Shown here piece by piece: positions 32,646 to 44,315 of a stretch of 64,000 bases of DNA. The notes below the pieces were generated by a model. That model was not told where the DNA came from. It ran no database searches and saw only the letters and a program-made list of their open reading frames with translations. The stretch comes from Taklimakanibacter deserti. GTDB lineage: Bacteria > Pseudomonadota > Alphaproteobacteria > Rhizobiales > Aestuariivirgaceae. Each line of letters starts with the position of its first letter. Within the stretch, counting starts at the first letter, position 1. The stretch is from NCBI GenBank assembly GCA_003574785.1, contig QORU01000004.1, positions 62,001 through 126,000 on the forward strand, read 5' to 3'. The translations under genes were made by a program, and so were the position numbers.

Positions 32646-33997
32646 AGCCAGATATCGCTTGTGCAGTCGCCGCCGGGATAGCGGGTTTCGTGGCAGCGGC
32701 TCGGTCCGTTCGGCTCCTTGCCGAAATCGACGACGAAACGCGGATCGATCTCCATGCCGCCCTTTTCCGTATCGCAATTGACCATCAGCATGCATCCGCC
32801 ATTGGTGCGGATCTCGGGATAGAACTGATTGTCCCACGTCGAGAACAGCGAGGTCGTCACATAGAGCCGCTTGCCGTCGAGGCTGAGCTGGATCATCTGA
32901 GGTCCGCCGGTGACCTTCACGCCATTGACCTCGGGCGCGCGGTTGAGAAGGCCCCCCATCCACACCTGACCGGTGAGCTTCGCCTTGTGCGGATCGGAGA
33001 TATCGTATTGCCGGATGTCGCCATGCAGCCAGTTGCAGAGGTAGAGATACTTGTCGTCCATGCTGATGAGGATGACCGAGATGACGCCCGGTATCGGGAT
33101 GGGCCACTCCGGATGCGGCTCGTTTTCGACGTCCACGATTTTCTCCCACTGCCATTCACCCGCCGCATCCTTCCACCAATGGATGATATTGGCCGAAAGG
33201 GCGGCGCCGACAAAGCCGTGGCTGCTGTCGGGATCGTGATGGAAGCGCACTTCGAGCGGGATCAAGCCGTCTTCGCCGAGATAGAATGTCTGTCTCGGCT
33301 CCTTCTTCTTGAAATCCCAGAGATGGATTTCCCTTCCGTATTTGAGATGGCCCACCTCTTCGAGATCGAAGCCCGGCATGAAGGTATTGGGCGCCGCCCA
33401 TTCGGAGCTCACCATCACATTGTGGCGCGGCTGGTACCAGAAGTCGTAGCCGAACTTGATCTTGCCCATGGAGTTTTCCCAGCGGCCGATGATCTCGAAA
33501 TCCTTGTCGAGATGGAGATAGCCGCCGGGCGCGTTTCCCTGGGCGTCGCCGAGCATGGAGATGATGATCTCGGAGCCCAGGCAATGCACGGTGTGCGGCG
33601 CCGAGAGGTTGGTTTTGGCCTTGATCTCCGCACCTTCGATGACCTTGAACAGCCTCGGATTGCGTGGATCGGTGCCGCAGTCGACGATATGCAGATTGGT
33701 CGAGCGCACGCCCGGCACGATCAGATACTTCCGCTCCATCCCCGGATCGCCATGGCAGGACGAGCAGGCATTCCACCCCATATGGTGCAGCTCATCGCCG
33801 ATGCCCGGCACCTCCAGACGCGAGATCACCTGGCTGTAGGTCGGGCTCTCGGGATCAGCATCGATGGTGCACAGATAGTCCGGCTTTTGGATGCCCGTCC
33901 CGGTATAGATGGCAATCGTATAGAGCACCTTTTCGCGCGGCGCCCGCATCGCCTCGGCGGGAGAAGCATAGCCAGGTCCACAGCACTCATGGGTCAT
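32642..33997 (-). CDS. mtoX: SBP56-family selenium-binding protein/methanethiol oxidase
   Basis: A 451-residue protein of the SBP56 family. In Hyphomicrobium the homologue is the copper-dependent methanethiol oxidase, which converts methanethiol to formaldehyde, H2S and H2O2. The conserved CSSC motif is at residues 78-81 (NACSSCHGDPG), and histidine-rich blocks (HHMGW, APHTVHC, RFHHDPDSSHGF) are candidate metal ligands. The ATG at 33997 has GGGA at 6 nt; a GTG lies 6 nt earlier. No clear signal peptide is seen, although some relatives are periplasmic. The mtoX symbol is by family, not activity. Confidence 0.85.
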   Translation of the reverse strand: MTHECCGPGYASPAEAMRAPREKVLYTIAIYTGTGIQKPDYLCTIDADPESPTYSQVISRLEVPGIGDELHHMGWNACSSCHGDPGMERKYLIVPGVRSTNLHIVDCGTDPRNPRLFKVIEGAEIKAKTNLSAPHTVHCLGSEIIISMLGDAQGNAPGGYLHLDKDFEIIGRWENSMGKIKFGYDFWYQPRHNVMVSSEWAAPNTFMPGFDLEEVGHLKYGREIHLWDFKKKEPRQTFYLGEDGLIPLEVRFHHDPDSSHGFVGAALSANIIHWWKDAAGEWQWEKIVDVENEPHPEWPIPIPGVISVILISMDDKYLYLCNWLHGDIRQYDISDPHKAKLTGQVWMGGLLNRAPEVNGVKVTGGPQMIQLSLDGKRLYVTTSLFSTWDNQFYPEIRTNGGCMLMVNCDTEKGGMEIDPRFVVDFGKEPNGPSRCHETRYPGGDCTSDIWL

Positions 33998-34215
33998 AGG
34001 CACTCCCTTATATGGGTAAATCAGGGAAAGGTTAAACCCTTACGCCGCTCTTGCAAACGTCACTCGCTGATATTGGTGAGACCATGACTTGGCCGCTTGT
34101 TTCGCTCCTATCCCATTCATTCTGCACCGGATGCCTGGCCGTTTACCTAATCGAAAGCATCTCCATCCATCCTCTAGAGCAGTGGACGGATGCCAGATCG
34201 TAGGGGAGTATCTCT

Positions 34216-34752
34216 ATGGCTTCGTTCCTTGCTCGCTTCACCACCGCCAAGACCCAGCCGGTTCCCGACGTCATTCCCGAGCCCGCCGGCGCCGATGCTC
34301 GCGCGCTACAGGCGAAGCTTACCGCAGCGCTTGGTGACCTTGAGCGATCATCCGATGCCGATGCCGATGCCGATCTCCTTGCCCTCTACGGGCAATACCG
34401 GGAGGCCCGGAAGGACATGCACAAGGTGTTTGCCGAACGCGTGGATTCTGATGCCGAGGCCGATCTGATCGTGGGCCGCCGCGATGCCCTTCTGAGAGAG
34501 ATCGCAAAAATGCCCGCCAAAACCCTGCGCGGCTTCGGCGCCAAGATGGAGGTCCTGCGGAGCTGCGAATGCCCGGCTTTGGAAAAAGCTTGCCCGCAGG
34601 AACCTGATGCCATCCTTCTGCAATCGATCGTGGCGGACAGTTACTGGCTGTTCAGCGCCGAAGAGACGACAAAGCCAAGGAAGGAAGCCAAGGATGACGC
34701 CTCAACGGATCATGTTGATAACAGGTCCAATGCCGTCGTCACCGGCAGATAG
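34216..34752 (+). CDS. Hypothetical helical protein with Asp-Ala repeat
   Basis: A 178-residue, charged, mostly helical protein that I do not recognise. It has a DADADADL stretch coded by tandem GATGCC units at about residue 47, a likely coiled coil from 50 to 105, and a CECP...C cysteine group at 117-127 that could bind metal. GGGGAG lies 9 nt before the ATG. Its last 43 nt overlap the 3' end of the convergent toxin gene. It has no linked partner genes. Confidence 0.6.
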   Translation: MASFLARFTTAKTQPVPDVIPEPAGADARALQAKLTAALGDLERSSDADADADLLALYGQYREARKDMHKVFAERVDSDAEADLIVGRRDALLREIAKMPAKTLRGFGAKMEVLRSCECPALEKACPQEPDAILLQSIVADSYWLFSAEETTKPRKEAKDDASTDHVDNRSNAVVTGR

Positions 34753-35216
34753 AGCCTGCGTGGCCGCTCGATCAGAGACACGAAGCCGAAGGCCGCATAG
34801 AATGATGCGGCCTTGTCGTCGATAGCATCGGCAAAGATGGCATGCGCTCCGACGGGCGCAGTCGCGACGGTCTTGATGGCGTCGAACAGCAAAATCTCTC
34901 CGAGTCCTTGGCCGGCATAATCGCGATGCCGGCCAAGCCAGCCGATGAGGACGGCCGGAACTGAAGGATAGCGCGGCAGTTTCTTTGCCAGCGGCTCCGG
35001 AACCTCATTTAGAGGCACATTGCTGGACGACAGGGTGTAAAAGCCGGCCACTCGATCTGTCGCGATTTCTCTCGCGACGAAGCAAGTCGCGTATTTGCGC
35101 TTCACGTCCTGCGACACAACCTCGTGGAAATAGCTGTCGATCCGGTCGTTGCCGCAGGAGAAGTCTGTCCGCCTATGTTTTTTCCCCAGAGGCTCGATGA
35201 TGAAGCGGGCACTCAC
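34710..35216 (-). CDS. GNAT acetyltransferase toxin (TacT/AtaT-like)
   Basis: A 168-residue GNAT-fold protein. The acetyl-CoA loop is RDYAGQGLGEILL, and FYAAFGF near the end carries the conserved catalytic Tyr region. CGNDRIDSYF and YPSVPAVLIGWLGR are blocks shared by TacT-type toxins, which acetylate the amino group of charged tRNAs and stop translation. It starts with GTG, overlapping the antitoxin stop in GTGA, so it is produced only after antitoxin translation. The pair is read as a type II toxin-antitoxin module. Confidence 0.87.
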   Translation of the reverse strand: MSARFIIEPLGKKHRRTDFSCGNDRIDSYFHEVVSQDVKRKYATCFVAREIATDRVAGFYTLSSSNVPLNEVPEPLAKKLPRYPSVPAVLIGWLGRHRDYAGQGLGEILLFDAIKTVATAPVGAHAIFADAIDDKAASFYAAFGFVSLIERPRRLYLPVTTALDLLST

Positions 35217-35503
35217 CGACGCTCGATCAGTTCGGCGTGCCGCTTCGCGGCGCGTCTTAGCCGCTTATTCGGCTTGGGCGGATCGATCAACGCATTGGCA
35301 AAGCGGATCTGATCGGCGCGCGCCAGGCGCATGATTTCGGCATCCTCGACAACGCGCCGTGCGTCCTCGCCAGCAGTGGCGATGAGATAGCCTGTCAGGG
35401 TCATGCCGCGCAGGCGAGCGGCGCGCTGCATCTGGTCATAGATTTGGACCGGGATGCGCGCTTCCAGCCGGGCGGTGTCGGTTTCGGCAATGGGCTTGGG
35501 CAT
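35213..35503 (-). CDS. DUF1778 ribbon-helix-helix antitoxin (TacA-like)
   Basis: A 96-residue protein with an N-terminal ribbon-helix-helix (ARLEARIPVQIYDQMQRAARL) and a C-terminal tail that should wrap the toxin. It pairs with the GNAT toxin immediately downstream. I chose the ATG at 35503 because AGGAG lies 8 nt upstream; the ATG 6 nt earlier is too close to it. The perfect palindrome at 35527-35545 is the likely operator for autoregulation. Confidence 0.87.
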   Translation of the reverse strand: MPKPIAETDTARLEARIPVQIYDQMQRAARLRGMTLTGYLIATAGEDARRVVEDAEIMRLARADQIRFANALIDPPKPNKRLRRAAKRHAELIERR

Positions 35504-35526
35504 GGGCATAACTCCTTTTGCCTCAT

Positions 35527-35545
35527 ATACGGCAAAATGCCGTAT
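35527..35545. promoter_or_regulatory. Palindromic operator of the toxin-antitoxin operon
   Basis: ATACGGCA-AAA-TGCCGTAT is a perfect inverted repeat with 8-bp arms, 24 nt upstream of the antitoxin start. Ribbon-helix-helix antitoxins bind such sites to repress their own operon. No other palindrome is seen between the operon and its neighbour. Confidence 0.75.
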
Positions 35546-35581
35546 CGTTCAAGAACATGAACTTGACGCCCTTAAGAGTAA

Positions 35582-35698
35582 TTTTCCCTGCTCCAAAAAA
35601 AGCTTGCACCTTCGCGTAAAGCCATGACGCGGCGTGAAAACCCTCGTTCTGTCGCGTTCCGAAACGGCGCTTTTCGCATTTTCCCTGCTTTTTCCCTG
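35582..35698. repeat. Intergenic stretch with three TTTTCCCTG units
   Basis: TTTTCCCTG occurs at 35582, 35679 and 35690 between the toxin-antitoxin promoter and the oxidoreductase 3' end. This CCCTG-rich sequence recalls a dispersed repeat common in Hyphomicrobiales. No gene, terminator or att-like structure was recognised in it. Confidence 0.35.
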
Positions 35699-35715
35699 TA
35701 TCCGCGACGCCGCCT

Positions 35716-36870
35716 CTATTCCAGCGCCACCCAGCTGCCGTCGGCCAGGCTGGATTTGAGCACCGCTTCGACAAAAGCCAGGGCATCGACGCCATCGGCG
35801 CCGGTGGGCGCGAGCAGGCTCAACGGATCGGGCGCCCGCTTCTCGCGCCTGGCCTCGATCTGCTCGGCATAATCGCCATAGAGATTGGCGAAGGCTTCGA
35901 CAAAGCCTTCCGGCAGGCCGGTGACCAGGCGTGTCGCGCGTTTCGCCTGGGGCGAAAGCTTGCCGCCGCGATTGAGCGTCTGGTCGGTGCCGTCGAGCAT
36001 CCGCAGATGAAGCTGATCGGGAAAGGCCTCGTCCCAGGCGACATGGCCCGTCTCGCCATAAACCCTGAGCCTAAAGCCGACACTCTCGCCCGCCGCCACC
36101 ATGCTCGCCCACAACATGCCGCGCGCGCCATCCTTGAAGCGCAGCAGGATGTTGGCATTGTCCTCGAGCTGGCGCCCCTGAACCATGGTCGCAAGATCGG
36201 CGGCGAGCGTCTGGACCTCGAGCCCGGTGACGAAGCGCATCAGATGATAGGCATGCGTCCCGATATCGGCGACGACGCCGCTCGGTCCCGCTTCCTTGGG
36301 ATCGACGCGCCAGGCCTGCTTGACGCCTTCCTGCTCGAGGGGTGCCGCAAGCCAGCCCAGCGCGAATTCGACCTGCACCAGGCGGATCTTGCCGATGACC
36401 CCCTCGGCGATCAGGCTCTTCGCATGGCGGATCATCGGATAGCCGGAATAATTGTAGGTGACGCCCAACAGCCGCTGCGCCTTGGCGGCCCGCCCGACCA
36501 GGTCCTGGCCGTCCGCGACGCTGACGGCGAGCGGCTTGTCGCAGATCACCGCAATGCCCTGATCGAGGAAGGCGGCAGCGATCGCGTGATGCGACGCATT
36601 GGGCGTGACGATGGTGACCGCTTCGATACCGTCGTTGCGGGCCGCTTCCGCCTTCGCCATCTCGCGATAGTCGGCATAGGTCCGTTCCGGTGCGATGAAG
36701 CACTGCGCTGCCGACTGCCGCGCCCGCTCCGGATCGGAGGAGAGGGCGCCGGCGATGAGGTTGAACTTGCCGTCGAGCCTCGCCGCCATGCGATGCGCCT
36801 CGCCGATGAAGCCGCCAATGCCGCCCCCCACCATGCCCCAGCGGATCGGCCGTCTGATCCTGTCGTTCAT
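35716..36870 (-). CDS. Gfo/Idh/MocA-family oxidoreductase
   Basis: A 384-residue NAD(P)-dependent sugar oxidoreductase. The Rossmann motif is MVGGGIGGFIG near residue 15. CDKPLAV holds the family's catalytic Lys, and DIGTHAYHL the conserved catalytic Asp and His. The start at 36870 overlaps the NUDIX gene stop (ATGA), so it is the last member of the glycogen operon. The family oxidises or isomerises sugars and polyols; a link to glycogen-derived glucose is possible but unproven. Confidence 0.88.
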   Translation of the reverse strand: MNDRIRRPIRWGMVGGGIGGFIGEAHRMAARLDGKFNLIAGALSSDPERARQSAAQCFIAPERTYADYREMAKAEAARNDGIEAVTIVTPNASHHAIAAAFLDQGIAVICDKPLAVSVADGQDLVGRAAKAQRLLGVTYNYSGYPMIRHAKSLIAEGVIGKIRLVQVEFALGWLAAPLEQEGVKQAWRVDPKEAGPSGVVADIGTHAYHLMRFVTGLEVQTLAADLATMVQGRQLEDNANILLRFKDGARGMLWASMVAAGESVGFRLRVYGETGHVAWDEAFPDQLHLRMLDGTDQTLNRGGKLSPQAKRATRLVTGLPEGFVEAFANLYGDYAEQIEARREKRAPDPLSLLAPTGADGVDALAFVEAVLKSSLADGSWVALE

Positions 36871-37457
36871 GCCGTCTTTTCCTGCGTCGCTATCCACAGA
36901 TGCTGCAGCAGAATGATGGTCTTTGCATCAGCAATTTCATCGCTCGCGACGCGCCGCATCGCCTCCGCGAGCGCCATCTCCAGGACCTCGATATCCTCGT
37001 CCTCGCCGTCCTTGCCGCCGCCTTCGCCGATGCGGTCGGCCGGCGAATAATCGGCCAGGAACAGCCAGATGCTCTCGGTCACGGCACCGGGCGTTCCCCA
37101 GATGCGGCCGCAGGCTTTGAGATTGTGGATGCGATAGCCAAGCTCCTCTTCCGCCTCGCGGATCGCGCAGGCCTTCGGCTCATCGCCGTCGAGCAGGCCG
37201 GCGCAGGCCTCGATCATCATGCCGTCGGTACCGGTAAGATAGGGCGGCAAGCGGAATTGGCGGGCGAGCAGCACGGTCCCGCGCTCGGCGTCATAGGGCA
37301 GGACGGCGGCGCCATGGCCGTGGTCATGCACCTCGCGCACCGCGCTCAGCGTGCCGCCGTCACGCTTTTCGATGTCGAGGCGGTAGCGGGTGAGCGTCGC
37401 CCAGCCGGAATGGACGAGTTCGGCCGAGGTGATCACGATCTTGGGTACAAAAGTCAA
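36867..37457 (-). CDS. NudK/AdpP-family NUDIX nucleotide-sugar pyrophosphatase
   Basis: A 196-residue NUDIX hydrolase. The box is GLLDGDEPKACAIREAEEEL at about 87-106, with the same spacing as E. coli NudK (GDP-mannose hydrolase), and TPGAVTE plus EDEDIEVLE also match that branch. It starts with a TTG overlapping the glgX-malQ stop (TTGA). Its place in a glycogen operon makes ADP-glucose or another sugar nucleotide a reasonable substrate. Hydrolysing ADP-glucose would oppose GlgC and GlgA and so limit synthesis. This last step is inference. Confidence 0.82.
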   Translation of the reverse strand: MTFVPKIVITSAELVHSGWATLTRYRLDIEKRDGGTLSAVREVHDHGHGAAVLPYDAERGTVLLARQFRLPPYLTGTDGMMIEACAGLLDGDEPKACAIREAEEELGYRIHNLKACGRIWGTPGAVTESIWLFLADYSPADRIGEGGGKDGEDEDIEVLEMALAEAMRRVASDEIADAKTIILLQHLWIATQEKTA

Positions 37458-40400
37458 AATAGGCTCCGTTCTTTGCGTAGGATATCGAGGATCGCCGTCG
37501 CCCGTGGTTCATTTAGGAGGTCGCCGACCGGGCGGGCGTTGCGCCGCCGCCAGTTCGGATATTCGCGATCGGTGCCCGGCACATTGAGCTGATCGACCTC
37601 ACCGAAAAGATCGTCGACCTGGACGAAGGCGACCGCCGATCCGGTCCGCGCCAGGAAAAGATGCGCCGCCTTCATCAGATCACCGGTGCCGATTTGGGCC
37701 TTGTCGAAAGCGGCAAGCAGGGCCTTGCGCTCGATCTCGTAGTCGCGCCGCTGCTTTGCTTCGTCCGGATTGCGCTTGAGCCTGTGGTCGAGCTCGAGAT
37801 GGGCGCCTTGCGCCCAGCCCGCGAAAGTCGGCAGGTCATGCGAGCCGAGGCAGGCGAGCGACAGATAGGGATAGGCTTTGGGCGCTCGGAAAGCCTGATC
37901 GTCGCGCTCGAACCACAGGACCTTGTAGGAGAGGAAATTGGCGCGGGCGAGCCGCTCGCGCAAGCCGTCGGGCACGGTGCCGAGGTCCTCGCCGACCACC
38001 ATGCAGTGATGCGCCACACTCTCTTCCGCGACGAGGCGCAACAGCGCGTCCATTGGGAAGTTGACATAGGCGCCGTCCTTTCCTTCCGCCCCGCGCGGCA
38101 CCCAGAATTGCCGCATGAGACCCAGCACATGATCGATCCGCAGCATGCCGGCATGGCGCATATTTGCGCTGAGGATCTGGCGATAGGGCTCGAGCCTGCG
38201 TTCGAGCAGCACATGCGGCTGGAAGGGCGCCAGGTTCCATACCTGGCCGAGAGCAGAGAACGGATCGGGCGGCGCGCCCAGCGACACTGTCGATGCAAAA
38301 AGGCCGGGATCGGCCCAGATCTCGCCGCCGTCAAAGGCCGTGCCGAGGGCGAGGTCGCCGTAGATCGGGCTGCCGCGACGTGCATTCTGCACGAGCTGGA
38401 GGTGGCAGAGCCATTGCAGCCATTTGCGGAACATCACGTCTCTTTGATGTGCATCGGCAAAGCGTGCGACCTCGGCCGAGCCCACATCACGCAGCCCTTC
38501 CGGCCATTTCTTCCGATCGACGCTGCCAGCCTGGTCCGCAATCGTTTCGAAGACGGCATGAAGATGCAGCGCCTCTCCCCCATCGGCACAGAAATCCTTG
38601 AAGGTCTGCGTATCTTTGCCGGACCGGACGGCATCGAAGGCGGCGCCAAGGGCCGTCTTGCTCGCCTGCCACGCCGCTTCATAGTCGACATGGCGAAGCT
38701 TGCTGAGCACCGTGATGGCGTCATGCGTCTTGCGATGCCCGGCTTCCTGCACGGCATCGATGTCGATATAGATCGGATCGATGAAGCGCCGGTCGGAGGG
38801 CTGATAGGGGCTGGCCCGGCTGCGATCGGTCGGGAAGAGATGATGCAGCGGGTTGATGCCGGCGAAAGCTGCGCCTGCTTCAGCCGTGGTGGCGCTGAAC
38901 TCGCCGAGCGTGGCGAAATTCCCCAAGGCCGAAGGCTTGCTGCCGCGCAAGGCATAAAGGTGGGCGGCAAGGCCGAATATCTTCCTGCCTTCGTCGATAG
39001 CCGGAGAAAGGAAGCATTTCTCCTCATCGGCTCGGGCTTTCACAATCCTTTGCAGCCGGTCGAGGCTTAAAGCGACATCTCCACCCGATGAGAATCCAAG
39101 CCCCATCGCCGTGAGAAGCGCCCGCTTCGTGTCGAGGCTGACATCGTGCCTTTCCCCGGCGACCGTCCACCATACGGGCTGGATGCCGGCTGCCTCGGCG
39201 AGTTCGTTCACCAGACGGTCGTTCGGCGCAGCGCTCTGGCGCGCCTTCATCTTCTCGGCAAAGACGATGACGGAGCGTGCCGCTATCGAGGCTTCGTCAC
39301 TGACGGGCAAATCGGCGGCGCCGTCGCGATCGAGCATCATCCGCCAGCTTCCACCCGCGCGCGAAGGCAGAAGCCTCACGCGCTCCGGCGCCCGTCCGGC
39401 ATTGAGCCAGACGAGCGTGCGGTCGCCGCTCGCGAAATCATAGAAGGCCGCTCCCAGCAGATGTTTGTCGGGATTGTTCCAGTCCTCCTCGCGCATGGCC
39501 GCACCATCGGCCCTGAGCCAGGTCACATCGGCAAGGTCCGTTTCGTCCGCCGGCTGACCGGTCAGGAAGCGGTCGCGGCTGAGCGAGGGATGAGCGCGGC
39601 GCAAGGCTATGGCCGAGCGCACGAATTCCATCAGCGGCACGTCGGCCTTCTCCCAGTCGAGCCAGGTCAGCTCATTGTCCTGGGCATAGGCATTGTTGTT
39701 GCCCTTCTGGCTGCGGCCGAATTCATCGCCGGCGGTGAGCATGACCGTGCCGCGCGACACCAGGAGGCTTGCGAGCATCGCGCGGAGATCGCGGGCGCGC
39801 GCCGCCTCAATGGCGGGATCGTCCGTCTCTCCCTCGACGCCGTTGTTCCAGGAGAAATTATTGCCGGTGCCGTCGCGGTTGTTCTCGCCATTGGCTTCAT
39901 TGTGCTTGGCCGTATAGGAGACGAGGTCGCGCAAGGTGAAGCCGTCATGGGCGGCGAGGAAGTTGACGCCGCTCGAAGGTTTGCGCCGGTCCGGCGTGAA
40001 GATGTCCGATGACCCGGCGAGCCGCGTCGCCAATGTCCCCACCATGCCGCGGTCGCCGCGCCAGAAGCGGCGCAGATCGTCGCGATAGCGGTCGTTCCAT
40101 TCGCGCCAATGCGGCGGAAATTGCCCGAGCCGATAGCCTTCCGGCCCGACGTCCCAGGGCTCGGCGATCATGACGAGATCCTTGAGCAGCGGATCCCGCT
40201 CGACGCCGGCGAAGAACGGCGCATCGCGCGAGAAGCCCTGCGGGCCGCGGCCAAGGATGGTGGCGAGATCGAAACGAAAACCGTCGATGCCGGTTTCCGT
40301 GACCCACAGCCGCATGGCATCGAGAATGAGCTTCAAAGCGGGCTCGGTCTCGGCCGCGATGGTGTTGCCGCAGCCCGTGTCGTTGATGAGGCGGAAGCTG

Positions 40401-41218
40401 CCGTCATGTCGGTAGTAGCTCGCTTCATCGAGGCCCCGGAGCGACAAGGTCGTGCCTTGCACGTCGCTTTCGCCGGTATGGTTGTAGACGACGTCGAGGA
40501 TGACATTGAGGCCGGCGGCCTGCAGGCTCTTCACCGCTGCACGGATCTCGGCAAACCCCCCGGGTGCCAGCCGCGGGTCGGGCGCCATGAAGGTGACCGG
40601 ATTGTAACCCCAGGCATTATGCAAGCCGAGCGCCGGCAAATGGCGCTCATCGATCGAGGCCGCGAGCGGCATCAATTCCACCGTGTCGATGCCGAGTTCC
40701 TTGAGATGCTCGATCACCACGGGATGGCCGAGGGCGGCAACCGTGCCGCGCAGATCTTCCGGTATTTGCGGATGGCGCTTGGTGAAAGCCCTGACCGCGA
40801 TCTCATAGATGATCCCGGGCGGCCTGGCGGGTCTCCATTCCCCGCCCAGGCCGCGCTTTTCGATAATCGCCTTGGGCACCAGGGCTGCCGTATCGACGCC
40901 TCTGGCCATCAGCTCAGGGCGATGGACGAAAGCCCGGTCGAGCCGGCGCGCATAAGGATCGATCAGCAGCTTTGCCGGATCAAAGCGGTGCCCATGCTCA
41001 GGCGCCCAGGGACCCTCGGCGCGCAAGCCATAGCGCTGGCCCTCGCTGACGTCCGGCAGGAAACCTTGATGCACATCGCCTTCCCGCGCCAGCGTGACGC
41101 GCCGCGTCTCCCGGTCGTTCTCGTCAAACAGGCAAACATCGATCCGCGTGGCATGACGGGAAAAGACGGCGATGGTGGCGCCGCCTTTGGCCAATGTCAC
41201 ACCGAGCAGGTTCGCCAT
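37454..41218 (-). CDS. Fused glycogen debranching enzyme GlgX and 4-alpha-glucanotransferase MalQ
   Basis: One 1254-residue protein with two complete GH domains. Residues 1 to about 655 are GlgX/isoamylase-like (GH13): N-terminal CBM48-type domain, region I DVVYNHT at 242-248, nucleophile Asp317 (GFRFDL), acid Glu353 (IAEPWD) and Asp425 (AAHDGF). Residues from about 665 are MalQ-like (GH77): Asp1029 (RIDHVLG), Glu1077 (VGEDLGTVP) and Asp1128 (GSHDLP). A short Ala/Gln-rich linker joins them. The enzyme would remove limit branches and recycle the maltooligosaccharides, like the bifunctional eukaryotic debranching enzyme but from different families. It starts 2 nt after the pgm stop. Confidence 0.92.
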   Translation of the reverse strand: MANLLGVTLAKGGATIAVFSRHATRIDVCLFDENDRETRRVTLAREGDVHQGFLPDVSEGQRYGLRAEGPWAPEHGHRFDPAKLLIDPYARRLDRAFVHRPELMARGVDTAALVPKAIIEKRGLGGEWRPARPPGIIYEIAVRAFTKRHPQIPEDLRGTVAALGHPVVIEHLKELGIDTVELMPLAASIDERHLPALGLHNAWGYNPVTFMAPDPRLAPGGFAEIRAAVKSLQAAGLNVILDVVYNHTGESDVQGTTLSLRGLDEASYYRHDGSFRLINDTGCGNTIAAETEPALKLILDAMRLWVTETGIDGFRFDLATILGRGPQGFSRDAPFFAGVERDPLLKDLVMIAEPWDVGPEGYRLGQFPPHWREWNDRYRDDLRRFWRGDRGMVGTLATRLAGSSDIFTPDRRKPSSGVNFLAAHDGFTLRDLVSYTAKHNEANGENNRDGTGNNFSWNNGVEGETDDPAIEAARARDLRAMLASLLVSRGTVMLTAGDEFGRSQKGNNNAYAQDNELTWLDWEKADVPLMEFVRSAIALRRAHPSLSRDRFLTGQPADETDLADVTWLRADGAAMREEDWNNPDKHLLGAAFYDFASGDRTLVWLNAGRAPERVRLLPSRAGGSWRMMLDRDGAADLPVSDEASIAARSVIVFAEKMKARQSAAPNDRLVNELAEAAGIQPVWWTVAGERHDVSLDTKRALLTAMGLGFSSGGDVALSLDRLQRIVKARADEEKCFLSPAIDEGRKIFGLAAHLYALRGSKPSALGNFATLGEFSATTAEAGAAFAGINPLHHLFPTDRSRASPYQPSDRRFIDPIYIDIDAVQEAGHRKTHDAITVLSKLRHVDYEAAWQASKTALGAAFDAVRSGKDTQTFKDFCADGGEALHLHAVFETIADQAGSVDRKKWPEGLRDVGSAEVARFADAHQRDVMFRKWLQWLCHLQLVQNARRGSPIYGDLALGTAFDGGEIWADPGLFASTVSLGAPPDPFSALGQVWNLAPFQPHVLLERRLEPYRQILSANMRHAGMLRIDHVLGLMRQFWVPRGAEGKDGAYVNFPMDALLRLVAEESVAHHCMVVGEDLGTVPDGLRERLARANFLSYKVLWFERDDQAFRAPKAYPYLSLACLGSHDLPTFAGWAQGAHLELDHRLKRNPDEAKQRRDYEIERKALLAAFDKAQIGTGDLMKAAHLFLARTGSAVAFVQVDDLFGEVDQLNVPGTDREYPNWRRRNARPVGDLLNEPRATAILDILRKERSLF

Positions 41219-41220
41219 TC

Positions 41221-44306
<3,086 letters not shown>

Positions 44307-44315
44307 GTGCCCAAC

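Noticed and set aside
37661..39070. Plus-strand open frame of 469 codons
   Set aside because: It is antisense to the MalQ half of the GlgX-MalQ fusion, whose catalytic blocks are intact on the minus strand.
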